A stretch of 12,400 bases of DNA from the NCBI GenBank assembly GCA_035550735.1, contig DASZOM010000040.1, positions 1 through 12,400 on the forward strand, read 5' to 3'. The first letter of the stretch is position 1. Each line of letters opens with the position of its first letter. The DNA is from JANQRA01 sp035550735 (GTDB lineage: Bacteria; Actinomycetota; Acidimicrobiia; Spongiisociales; ZC4RG35). The position numbers were made by a program, and so were the translations under genes. Below are positions 1 to 6,331 of the stretch, piece by piece. A model generated the notes under the pieces. The model was not told where the DNA came from, did not search any database, and was given only the letters and a program-made list of their open reading frames with translations.

Positions 1-17
1 CCCCCCCCCCCCCCCCC
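1..17. repeat. 17-base poly-C run at the left edge
   Basis: The window opens with seventeen consecutive C residues. The following 18 bases up to the first stop codon hold nothing recognisable. Such a run at a sequence end is more often a read or assembly artefact (poly-G on the other strand) than biology. No gene depends on it. Confidence 0.6.
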
Positions 18-35
18 AACCCTGGGTTCGCTAGG

Positions 36-971
36 TCAGCTCAGACCGTCGGGGACGTCCTTGTTCTCCGGCACCAGGTCGACGGGCGTGCCCTCGGCGT
101 GCCGGGTGAGCATCGAGCCGAAGTCCTGATCGCCGTATCCCCGGCCGATGCCGTCCAAGACGATCTGATGCACCAGAGCCGAGGTGGGTAGGGGCACATT
201 GAGCTGCCGACCGGTCTCCAGACCCAGTTCGAAGTCCTTGCGGAGCAGGTGCCAGGTGAAGGTCGGGGTGTAGTCCAGGTTGACGAACGTCGGGGTCTTG
301 TACTTGGTGAAGGTCGATCCCATCACGCTGTCGTTGAGGAACTCGAGGAAATCGGCTCGGGACACACCCGCCGCCTCTGCGAGCAATGTGATCTCGGCCA
401 TCGACTGGGTGACCACACCGAGCATGAGGTTGTGGCAGATCTTCACCAGCCGGGCCTCGTCGCCGGATCCGACATAGGTGACCTTGCGCCCGAAGCACTC
501 CAGGTAGGGGAGCACCGTCTCGTACGCATCCTTGGGACCGGACGCCACCACGGTGAGACGACCAGCCTTCACCACTTTCGGGTTGCCCGACACCGGAGCC
601 GCCAGGACGGCGGTTCCGACCTCGGCCGCCTTCTCGGTGAGGACCTTCGAGGTGGTGGCGTCGATGGTCGTCGAGTCGACGATGATCCCGGGCCGATGGT
701 CTGATCGGGAGAGGACGCCCTCGTCGCCGATGGTGACCTCGAGGACGTCCTCGGGCCCACCCACCATGGTGAAGACGATGTCACGCTCGGCGAGATCGGC
801 CGGGGAGTCGACGATCTTGGCGCCTTTGTCGGCAAGGGGCTCCGCCTTGGAGCGGGTGCGGTTGTAGACCCAGAGATCCACATCCGAGGCGAGCAAACGG
901 CCGATGAGAGCGGCACCCATCCGACCCGTCCCGATCCAGCCCACCCGATGCGGGTACTTGTTCTCGGTCAT
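36..971 (-). CDS. NAD(P)-dependent beta-hydroxyacid dehydrogenase (3-hydroxyisobutyrate dehydrogenase-like)
   Basis: This 311-residue cytoplasmic enzyme belongs to the 6-phosphogluconate / 3-hydroxyisobutyrate dehydrogenase superfamily, which oxidises beta-hydroxyacids with NAD(P). The Rossmann fingerprint GWIGTGRMG is at residues 11-19. The end of beta-2 reads YNRT (36-39); an Arg there usually favours NADP. The substrate-binding segment APVSGN starts near residue 125. The catalytic Lys is K177 in KICHN, and KDFELG at 245-250 supplies the second substrate-contacting Lys-Asp. Length is typical of the family. The open frame continues upstream to 1157, but ATG at 971 places the Rossmann motif correctly and is preceded by GAGGAG-rich Shine-Dalgarno sequence. 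It is divergent from a LacI regulator, which probably controls it. The segment after SG is NPKVVKAG rather than the usual GxxxAxxG, so the exact substrate (hydroxyisobutyrate, tartronate semialdehyde or another) is unknown. Confidence 0.9.
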   Translation of the reverse strand: MTENKYPHRVGWIGTGRMGAALIGRLLASDVDLWVYNRTRSKAEPLADKGAKIVDSPADLAERDIVFTMVGGPEDVLEVTIGDEGVLSRSDHRPGIIVDSTTIDATTSKVLTEKAAEVGTAVLAAPVSGNPKVVKAGRLTVVASGPKDAYETVLPYLECFGRKVTYVGSGDEARLVKICHNLMLGVVTQSMAEITLLAEAAGVSRADFLEFLNDSVMGSTFTKYKTPTFVNLDYTPTFTWHLLRKDFELGLETGRQLNVPLPTSALVHQIVLDGIGRGYGDQDFGSMLTRHAEGTPVDLVPENKDVPDGLS

Positions 972-1003
972 ACTCCTCGCTCTCCTCTCGCCACCGGCGG
1001 GAA

Positions 1004-1032
1004 TGCGGGAGGCCTGTCGCCAGTCTCCCGCA
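1004..1032 (-). promoter_or_regulatory. Hairpin at the predicted 5' end of the dehydrogenase mRNA
   Basis: An exact 8-bp inverted repeat, TGCGGGAG (1004-1011) and CTCCCGCA (1025-1032), has a 13-nt loop. If transcription starts near 1035, this stem forms within the first few bases of the dehydrogenase transcript and about 30 nt before the start codon. It could stabilise the message. It overlaps the operator by two bases. The repeat is certain; its function is inference. Confidence 0.4.
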
Positions 1033-1040
1033 ATCGTTTG
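1031..1040. promoter_or_regulatory. Candidate LacI-family operator
   Basis: CAATCGTTTG is a near-perfect palindrome with the central CG typical of LacI/PurR/CcpA-type operators; one of the five base pairs (T opposite T) is broken. It matches the generic CAAACGTTTG pattern at nine of ten positions. It lies just downstream of the minus-strand -10 element, centred on the predicted start site of the dehydrogenase gene, where bound repressor would block initiation. The likely ligand is the LacI-family protein encoded at 1160. A weaker half-site, GCAAAC, lies at 1067-1072 near the -35 box. Confidence 0.55.
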
Positions 1041-1041
1041 T

Positions 1042-1070
1042 ATTAAAGGATCTCCGACCGGGCAGCGCAA
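1042..1070 (-). promoter_or_regulatory. Predicted promoter of the dehydrogenase gene
   Basis: On the minus strand, TTGCGC (forward 1065-1070) and TTTAAT (forward 1042-1047) are separated by exactly 17 bp. The -10 matches TATAAT at five of six positions and the -35 keeps the TTG core. It sits in the only A/T-rich patch of this intergenic region. The predicted start is the G at about 1035, inside the candidate operator. Confidence 0.55.
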
Positions 1071-1145
1071 ACAGCCACCGGGTCGGAACCGGCTCGGAGA
1101 GGTCTTCACACGCTGGGTTTTCCCACAGGCGACGGCCCCAGCGAA

Positions 1146-1151
1146 TAGCCT
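1146..1151 (+). promoter_or_regulatory. Candidate -10 element for the LacI-family gene
   Basis: TAGCCT fits the actinobacterial TANNNT -10 pattern and ends 8 bases before the GTG start. That spacing would give a leaderless or nearly leaderless mRNA, which suits the absence of a Shine-Dalgarno sequence. I see no good -35 box. The same hexamer precedes two other genes in this window. Confidence 0.35.
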
Positions 1152-1159
1152 CCACAACG

Positions 1160-2191
1160 GTGCCGACCAGAACTCTCTTGAAGGACGTTGCCCGCGAGGC
1201 GGGGGTTCACGTGTCCACCGCGTCCCGCGCCCTCAACCCGAGCACCGCCCCCAACGTCAATCCGGAGACTGTCGAAAGGGTGGTCGAGGCCGCTCGCAAA
1301 CTCGGTTATCGGCCGCATCCGCTGGCGAGAGGGCTCAGGACCAACAGAACCATGTCCGTCGGTGTCGTCATCCCCGATGTGGAGAACCCGCTGTTCGGCC
1401 CGATCATCGCCGGTGTGGAGTCGGTGCTGGTGGAGGAGGGCTATTCGGTGCTGATCGGCAATGCCGACCGGGGGCCCGGTCATGCAGACAGCCTCGTCGA
1501 GGACATGCTGGAGCGTCATGTGGACGGTCTGATCCTGGCGACACCCGGTCGTGAGGTGTCCGAGTCGGCCCGGAACGCGCAGCGTGACGTGTCGATGGTC
1601 CTGGTCAACCGGTCGGTGGACGACGACTCGATCCCGGCGATCGTGGGCGACGACCATGCCGGGATCGGGTTGGCCGTGAGGCACCTCAGGGAGCTGGGTC
1701 ACGAGCGGATCGGCCATGTCGCCGGCCCGTCGTGGGTGTCGACGGGAAAGGGGAGGCGGGAGGCCTTCCTCGACTGGATGGCCACGGTCGGTCTCGACAC
1801 CGACGAGCGTCTCGTCGAGGAGGCCGAGTGGTACCAGGTGGAGCCGGGGACCACGGCTGCCCTCGCCTTGCTCGGCCGGAATCCCGACCTGACGGCGATC
1901 GTCGCCGCCAACGACCTCCTGGGTCTGGGCTGCTATCGGGCAGTGCGCTCCTTGGGCAGGGTGATCGGGTCCGACGTCTCCATCACCGGTTACAACGACA
2001 TCCCCCTGCTCGACCTGATGCAGCCCCCGATGACCGCGGTCCGCGTCCCCTATCGCAAGATGGGCGCCGATGCGGCAAGCACGCTTCTCGCCCTGCTCGC
2101 GGGAGAGGACGTCCCGCCGGGTCGAGTCGCTCTCCAGCCCACGCTGGCGATCCGGGCATCGACCGCCCCGCCGGTGTTGGGTGCTCGCTAG
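1160..2191 (+). CDS. LacI-family transcriptional regulator
   Basis: This 343-residue DNA-binding repressor has a LacI-type helix-turn-helix at about residues 7-26 (LKDVAREAGVHVSTASRAL), a hinge-helix segment ending in ARGLRT near 56-61, and a periplasmic-binding-protein-like effector domain from about 66 (MSVGVVIPDVENPLFG) to the C terminus. Length is normal for the family. The GTG start at 1160 is the first in frame and leaves six residues before the LKDVA motif; a TTG at 1178 would begin directly at that motif. No Shine-Dalgarno sequence is visible, so translation may be leaderless. It is divergent from the dehydrogenase, with a palindromic operator between them, so local and perhaps autogenous regulation is likely. 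The effector is not predictable from sequence; a sugar, sugar acid or related metabolite is usual. Confidence 0.93.
   Translation: MPTRTLLKDVAREAGVHVSTASRALNPSTAPNVNPETVERVVEAARKLGYRPHPLARGLRTNRTMSVGVVIPDVENPLFGPIIAGVESVLVEEGYSVLIGNADRGPGHADSLVEDMLERHVDGLILATPGREVSESARNAQRDVSMVLVNRSVDDDSIPAIVGDDHAGIGLAVRHLRELGHERIGHVAGPSWVSTGKGRREAFLDWMATVGLDTDERLVEEAEWYQVEPGTTAALALLGRNPDLTAIVAANDLLGLGCYRAVRSLGRVIGSDVSITGYNDIPLLDLMQPPMTAVRVPYRKMGADAASTLLALLAGEDVPPGRVALQPTLAIRASTAPPVLGAR
2188..2191. other. Single CTAG serving as stop codon on both strands
   Basis: The plus-strand regulator stops at TAG 2189-2191 and the minus-strand hydrolase stops at TAG read from 2190 to 2188. The self-complementary CTAG therefore ends both convergent genes, leaving no space for a terminator outside coding sequence. 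Confidence 0.9.
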
Positions 2192-3912
2192 ACCCGCGGG
2201 ATGATCGGCAGCAGAAGTGAGGATGGATGCTCGGGGCCGGTGTGGATCGTCACCCGTCCGCCGAACACCTCAGGGGGCCGGTCTTCCGGATCGTCGTGGA
2301 GGAAAGGCCCGCAGCCGGTCAGCCGGTTCTTGAAGGTGCTCAGCGCGGAGTCGCCGAGGTCTCCCTCGTAGACGTAGTCGTTGCCCCTGATGGACAGGCC
2401 GAGGCGGTATCCGGCGGGGGCGACGATCGAGGTGGGCCAGATCTCCACATCGAGCCGGTACACCTCGCCCGGATCGAGTGGCTCGACGCGATCGTGGGTG
2501 TGATAGGGGCGATAGGGGAGTGACAGCTCGGGATCGAGCCGTCGATGCGAGGCCCGGAGCCAGCCCTGGGCGATCGGGGTGTGCGGGTCGATCGCCCCCT
2601 GGAACGTGACCTCGTCGCCGTCGGGGTCGAAGACACGCACCACGGCGAATATGTCCGCGTCGACGGTCTCCGAGGACACGAACAGGACGAGGGCGATGGG
2701 ACCGGCGATCTCTGTCTCGGTGTCGAGAGACGGGAGCAGGAAGGTCACCCCGTTACCGGTCGCGTCGTAGCTCACCTGCTCCTCTGTCGCCGGCTCCTCG
2801 GCGACGAGGCTCATGCCGCCCGCCTCGAGAAAGGCCGTTGTCCACTCGGTGTCGGGGAGGGGCCATGCCGCCGCGGTCCGCTCCTCGAATCGGTCGAGGT
2901 GACGGACCTGGAGACGCACGGGCGGTTCGTCGTCCCATCCGTTGGGCTCGTCCTTGAGAAACCGGGCGAAGAAACGCTTCTGCAGCCCGACCCCATAGTC
3001 GGTGTAGAAGTGGGTCCAATGCTCGAGCCCGTGCAGCTCCAGCCACTTCCGTGGGGTGGCCGCGCGGACGAACCCTTCCACGTTCCCCCTCAGATGCAGA
3101 CCGTGCCCGCCCCAGTTGCCCGCCGTGAGCAAGGGGACGTCCAGCTTCGACCAGTCGGGCGAGCGGTCGCGATGGAATTCGTCGTCGAGTGGATGGCTGC
3201 GGACGTCGGCGCCGAGGTCAGCCCGGTTCGCCTCGAGCTCCTCCTCACTGAGGTTGACGTCACCGGTGACCGGGACCCCGGTGACACGGCTCACCGCACC
3301 ACGGTCGCCGAGACCATGCTGGACCGTCTTCACCTGCATGTCGTACCAGTTGGCCCAGAAGGTGGAGAGGATCCCGCCGTGATGGGTCATGTCCCGATAG
3401 CAGTCGGCCGCGCCTTCCCAAACGCACATGGCGGCGAGGTGCCGGGGCTGACGTGAGGCGGCGTGCCACTGGTTGATGGCGTAGTAGGAGATTCCGTTGA
3501 GACCCACCTTCCCCGTGCTCCACGGTTGAGTGCCGGCCCACTCGATGCAGGCGACGAGGTCTTCGGTCTCCCGAGGCGAGAACACATCGACGTATCCGGG
3601 GGACCGTCCGCAACCCCGGGAGTCGACCCTCACCACGGCATACCCGTCTGGCACCCACTTCTCCGGATCGACCACCTCCCAGTTCTGATAGAGATTGGTC
3701 GAGCCTGCCTCGACGTCGGGATGCTGGGTCGTCATCAGACGCCACTGGTCGGGGTAGCCCTCCTGGAAAGCGAGCCCCTTCGCATAGGGCCCGTAGGTGA
3801 GGATCACGGGATAGCGGCCGTCCGGATCCGGTCGAAAGACGTCCCCGCGGAGCACCAGCCCGTCGTCCATCCCGATGGGTACGTCGAAGGAGATGTGCAT
3901 CGCGGCGCCCAT
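2188..3912 (-). CDS. CocE/NonD family alpha/beta-hydrolase (peptidase S15-like)
   Basis: This protein of about 574 residues is a cytoplasmic acyl hydrolase of the Xaa-Pro dipeptidyl-peptidase / CocE superfamily, whose members cleave esters or peptides. The N-terminal strand DVPIGMDDGLVLRGDVFRP (10-28) is typical. The oxyanion-side loop is VDSRGCGRSPG (96-106), and the nucleophile elbow NGISYY puts the serine at S142. The histidine region HGLEHWTHF is at 294-302. The C-terminal half (about 395-565) fits the jelly-roll lid domain, with DPHTPIAQGWLRASHR as its clearest motif. The acid normally found in a GWYD-like motif is not apparent; the matching stretch reads NWGGHGLHLRG (266-276). No signal peptide is visible. 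ATG at 3912 is favoured by an upstream TAGCCT, but ATG at 3900 (MHISFDVP) is equally reasonable. The frame stays open upstream to 4608, but that part is antisense to real genes. Substrate unknown. Confidence 0.9.
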   Translation of the reverse strand: MGAAMHISFDVPIGMDDGLVLRGDVFRPDPDGRYPVILTYGPYAKGLAFQEGYPDQWRLMTTQHPDVEAGSTNLYQNWEVVDPEKWVPDGYAVVRVDSRGCGRSPGYVDVFSPRETEDLVACIEWAGTQPWSTGKVGLNGISYYAINQWHAASRQPRHLAAMCVWEGAADCYRDMTHHGGILSTFWANWYDMQVKTVQHGLGDRGAVSRVTGVPVTGDVNLSEEELEANRADLGADVRSHPLDDEFHRDRSPDWSKLDVPLLTAGNWGGHGLHLRGNVEGFVRAATPRKWLELHGLEHWTHFYTDYGVGLQKRFFARFLKDEPNGWDDEPPVRLQVRHLDRFEERTAAAWPLPDTEWTTAFLEAGGMSLVAEEPATEEQVSYDATGNGVTFLLPSLDTETEIAGPIALVLFVSSETVDADIFAVVRVFDPDGDEVTFQGAIDPHTPIAQGWLRASHRRLDPELSLPYRPYHTHDRVEPLDPGEVYRLDVEIWPTSIVAPAGYRLGLSIRGNDYVYEGDLGDSALSTFKNRLTGCGPFLHDDPEDRPPEVFGGRVTIHTGPEHPSSLLLPIIPRV

Positions 3913-3922
3913 GGGGCACCGC

Positions 3923-3928
3923 AGGCTA
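3923..3928 (-). promoter_or_regulatory. Candidate -10 element for the CocE-like gene
   Basis: On the minus strand TAGCCT ends 10 bases before the ATG at 3912, compatible with a very short leader. No convincing -35 box is present. It lies back to back with the plus-strand promoter at 3937-3965 in a 60-bp divergent gap. Confidence 0.3.
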
Positions 3929-3936
3929 ACCACTTG

Positions 3937-3965
3937 TTGACGGCGTGCTCCCACCGTGGAACCCT
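3937..3965 (+). promoter_or_regulatory. Predicted leaderless promoter of the membrane protein / USP-Rieske operon
   Basis: TTGACG (3937-3942) matches the -35 consensus at five of six positions. Exactly 17 bp later AACCCT (3960-3965) keeps the A2 and T6 of a -10 box. The ATG follows 7 bases later, so transcription would begin at or next to the start codon. There is no Shine-Dalgarno sequence, as expected for a leaderless gene. Confidence 0.5.
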
Positions 3966-3972
3966 TCACGAC

Positions 3973-4440
3973 ATGAGCTACGGGTGGTGGAAGTTCATCC
4001 ATCTGGTGGGAGTGGTGGGCTTCGTCGCCGCCCACGGGACCTCGATGGCGGCGACCCTGTTGATGCGTCGCATCCGCGATCAGCAGCAGATCTCGGGCGT
4101 TCTCCAGCTGAGTGCGGCCACGACCGGCGCGTTCTACCTCTCGACCCTGGTGCTTTTGATCGGGGGCATCGGCGCCGGGGTGCAGGGCCAGTGGTTCGAC
4201 CAGGGCTGGATCTGGGTGTCGCTCGGCCTGCTGATCGCAGTCGGCGTGCTCATGTTCCCCATGGCCCGGGGCCATTTCCGACGGATCCGGATGGTGCTCG
4301 AGTTGATGGACACCGGCACTGCGGTCTCCCGTGACGACTTCGCCCGGGTGCTCGACTCGGGCAATCCGATGCTCACCGCCGGCACCGGTGCCGTCGGCAT
4401 ACTCTTCATCGTCTATCTGATGGTCCTCAAACCATTTTGA
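3973..4440 (+). CDS. Small four-helix integral membrane protein, DUF2269/CopD-like
   Basis: This is a 155-residue predicted inner-membrane protein. Hydrophobic segments lie at about residues 6-30, 48-70, 79-98 and 133-152, with a charged stretch (about 99-125) between helices 3 and 4. TM1 carries two histidines, H10 in KFIHLVG and H21 in VAAHGTS, about three helical turns apart. Such spacing is seen in some heme- or metal-binding helices, but here it is only suggestive. Size and topology resemble DUF2269-type or CopD-like proteins; I cannot assign a firm family or function. A longer reading of this frame begins at 3463 but runs antisense to the hydrolase, and ATG at 3973 follows a good leaderless promoter. 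Its TGA overlaps the TTG start of the downstream USP-Rieske gene, implying translational coupling and a shared role. Confidence 0.8.
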   Translation: MSYGWWKFIHLVGVVGFVAAHGTSMAATLLMRRIRDQQQISGVLQLSAATTGAFYLSTLVLLIGGIGAGVQGQWFDQGWIWVSLGLLIAVGVLMFPMARGHFRRIRMVLELMDTGTAVSRDDFARVLDSGNPMLTAGTGAVGILFIVYLMVLKPF

Positions 4441-5453
4441 GCTATCGACGGATCCTGGTCGGAGCACACGGCTCACCCACCTCGGCGGTGGCCGAGGACA
4501 GGGCCGCCCGGCTCGCCGCCCAACTCGGGGCGGAGCTGCACATCCTCCACGTGTCCGGCGAGGAGGGGGTCGATGGGTCGGGCGCCGAGATCCTCCAGGC
4601 CGCGTCACAGCGTGCCGGCACGCACGGGGTCGAGGCGCGAACCGAGCACCGCCTCGGCGATGCCGCCGGCGAGATCATGGCGGCCGCCGCCGACCTACGC
4701 GCCGATCTCCTGGTCATCGGTGACCACGGCATGGAGACGGCGAGCCGGTTCAGCCTGGGCGGGATACCCGACCAGGTGGCGCATCAGTCGCCGATCGACA
4801 TCCTGGTGGTGAGGACCGCCGCTGCCCGGACCGACTCCCGTCCATATCAGAAGATACTGATCGCCACCGACGGCTCGCTGACCGCCCATCAGGCGACACG
4901 GCACGGGCACGCATTGGCCGAGGGGATCGGCGCCCAGGTCGGGCTGATCTTCGTCGGGGACGCCCTGATCGGGGACATCGTGCTCCGCGACACCGCCGCT
5001 CGTCTCGGCCGCGACGACATCGAGCGCATCGTGGCCAAGGGCAACCCGGCGGCGCAGATCGCGAAGTCGGCGGGCGACTTCGACCTCGTGGTGGTGGGGA
5101 ACAAGGGGATGGCGGCGTCGCTTCGACACATCCGGGGCTCGGTCCCCAGCCGGGTGGCGCACGAGTCGCCGTCCGACGTCCTGATCGCCAAGACGGTCGG
5201 GCGCTCCTTCTTCGATCTTCGCCCCGGTGAGGGGGCCGTGGTCGAGGTCGACGGGGAGAAGGTCGCCGCCTACCTCCACGACGACGGGACCACCTACATG
5301 CTGTCGGCACGCTGTCAGCACATGGGCTGCATCGTGGGTTGGAACAGCCGGGCCCGCACCTGGGACTGCCCCTGCCACGGATCCCGGTACGACTACGCCG
5401 GTGCCGTGCTCAACGGCCCGACGACGAGACCGCTGCCGCCCGTCGAAGCCTGA
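4437..5453 (+). CDS. Tandem universal stress protein with C-terminal Rieske [2Fe-2S] domain
   Basis: This 338-residue protein has three domains. USP domain 1 spans about 2-127 (start YRRILVGAHGS). USP domain 2 spans about 137-253 (YQKILIATDGS). The second carries a complete ATP-binding signature G-2x-G-9x-GS (G221, G224, G234-S235). In the first the motif is G95, G98, then G108-G109, so the final Ser/Thr is missing. Residues about 258-338 form a Rieske domain: C293-x-H295 and C311-x-x-H314 would ligate a [2Fe-2S] cluster, and C298 and C313 match the disulfide pair of high-potential Rieske proteins (CQHMGC, CPCHGS). This domain resembles those at the C termini of some FAD-dependent oxidoreductases. 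The TTG start overlaps the upstream TGA in TTGA. No signal or membrane segment, so probably cytoplasmic. It may couple nucleotide or stress sensing to redox chemistry; partner and direction are unknown. Confidence 0.92.
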   Translation: MSYRRILVGAHGSPTSAVAEDRAARLAAQLGAELHILHVSGEEGVDGSGAEILQAASQRAGTHGVEARTEHRLGDAAGEIMAAAADLRADLLVIGDHGMETASRFSLGGIPDQVAHQSPIDILVVRTAAARTDSRPYQKILIATDGSLTAHQATRHGHALAEGIGAQVGLIFVGDALIGDIVLRDTAARLGRDDIERIVAKGNPAAQIAKSAGDFDLVVVGNKGMAASLRHIRGSVPSRVAHESPSDVLIAKTVGRSFFDLRPGEGAVVEVDGEKVAAYLHDDGTTYMLSARCQHMGCIVGWNSRARTWDCPCHGSRYDYAGAVLNGPTTRPLPPVEA

Positions 5454-5457
5454 GTCG

Positions 5458-6303
5458 TCAGCCCTCGTCGGCGACGGCGAACAACTCCCTCGACTCGCTG
5501 AACCCTTTCAGCTCGTGCGGACCGCGGGACTCGAACCTGGCCGACGCACCCCCGGCCAGGAGTCTGGTGATGTCCGACACCAGGATCTCGTTCGGGCCCG
5601 CCGCAGCGGCGATGCGCGCCGCCTCATGGACCGTCACCCCTCGCAGGTCGTCCCCGGCCACCTCGACCTCCCCGGAGTGGGCGCCGATCCGGATCGCCAG
5701 ACCTTCCTCGAAGGCGCGGTCACGCATCGCCACCGCGGCGTCGATGGCCCGGGCCGCGCCGTCGAATGCGGCGAGGAGCCCGTCCCCGACCGTCGTCACC
5801 TCCCGCCCCCGGAACCGATCGAGGATCGACCGGATCCCCCGGTAGTGACGGGCCAGGGTCTCGGTCCAAAGGTCGTCGCCCATGGAGACCGCCAGCCCGG
5901 TCGACCCGACTATGTCGGTGAACACGAGGGTGAGCAGGACGCGATCGCCGGTCCTCTCCGGCATCCATGAGCGAAATCCGGCCCAGCTCACCGCCAGCAG
6001 CGGATCGTCGCCGACCGCCCAGCCGTCGTGACCGCCCGGGATGTCGAAGACCTCGTTGGGCCCGACCTCGAGGGTCGAACCGTCACCCATCTCGATGTGC
6101 AGCTTTCCCTGAAGCACGAGGCCGGTGTGGTGGGCGCTGCAGGTGGCCTTTCCCTCGAAGCTGATCTGGGGGCAGTGCGTTCCCGGCTGGTAGACGACCC
6201 GGCTGATCGTCGAGTCGGCCAGCTCGACCACGTCGGCGAGGATGCCCGGCACCTCGAACCGCTCGTCGGGCGTCTCGAAGCTCCTCTTGGCTGGGGCGGG
6301 CAC
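5458..6303 (-). CDS. Cupin domain fused to a class III adenylate/guanylate cyclase homology domain
   Basis: This is a 281-residue, apparently soluble protein. Residues about 20-110 form a cupin: H58-H59 with G66 match motif 1, and IPGGHDGW with H92 matches motif 2, so a metal site is plausible. Residues about 122-275 form a class III nucleotidyl cyclase homology domain. Both metal-binding aspartates are present (D130 in VFTDIVGST, D174 in VGDG), as are D219 and R230. The base-recognising Lys position is T170 (EVTTVGDG), and the transition-state Asn position is H226 (TVHEAAR). Cyclic nucleotide synthesis is therefore doubtful or atypical; similar substitutions occur, as I recall, in many actinobacterial cyclase-like proteins. 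The C-terminal GPHELKGF is usual after such domains. The GTG start lies 6 bases after a TAGAGT -10 element. It converges on the USP-Rieske gene with a 4-bp gap. The cupin may sense a small ligand or metal. Confidence 0.88.
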   Translation of the reverse strand: MPAPAKRSFETPDERFEVPGILADVVELADSTISRVVYQPGTHCPQISFEGKATCSAHHTGLVLQGKLHIEMGDGSTLEVGPNEVFDIPGGHDGWAVGDDPLLAVSWAGFRSWMPERTGDRVLLTLVFTDIVGSTGLAVSMGDDLWTETLARHYRGIRSILDRFRGREVTTVGDGLLAAFDGAARAIDAAVAMRDRAFEEGLAIRIGAHSGEVEVAGDDLRGVTVHEAARIAAAAGPNEILVSDITRLLAGGASARFESRGPHELKGFSESRELFAVADEG

Positions 6304-6309
6304 CGGACA

Positions 6310-6315
6310 ACTCTA
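6310..6315 (-). promoter_or_regulatory. Predicted leaderless -10 element of the cupin-cyclase gene
   Basis: On the minus strand TAGAGT ends exactly 6 bases before the GTG at 6303, the classic actinobacterial leaderless arrangement. No Shine-Dalgarno sequence is present. The region where a -35 box would lie (forward 6333-6338) falls inside the G/C palindrome at 6332-6358 and has no TTGACA-like sequence. Confidence 0.5.
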
Positions 6316-6331
6316 CGCACCGCCCGGCCCG

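Noticed and set aside
972..1157. 62-residue N-terminal extension of the dehydrogenase frame
   Set aside because: It would cross the predicted promoter and operator, and the Rossmann motif is already correctly placed from the ATG at 971.
3463..3972. Upstream extension of the membrane-protein frame
   Set aside because: It runs antisense to the hydrolase and has no recognisable motifs. The ATG at 3973 follows a good promoter and begins directly before the first helix.
3913..4608. Upstream extension of the hydrolase reading frame to a possible 806-residue protein
   Set aside because: The extra N-terminal stretch is low-complexity, rich in His, Arg, Pro and Gly, and antisense to the membrane protein and the USP gene. 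The family's normal N terminus begins near 3900-3912.
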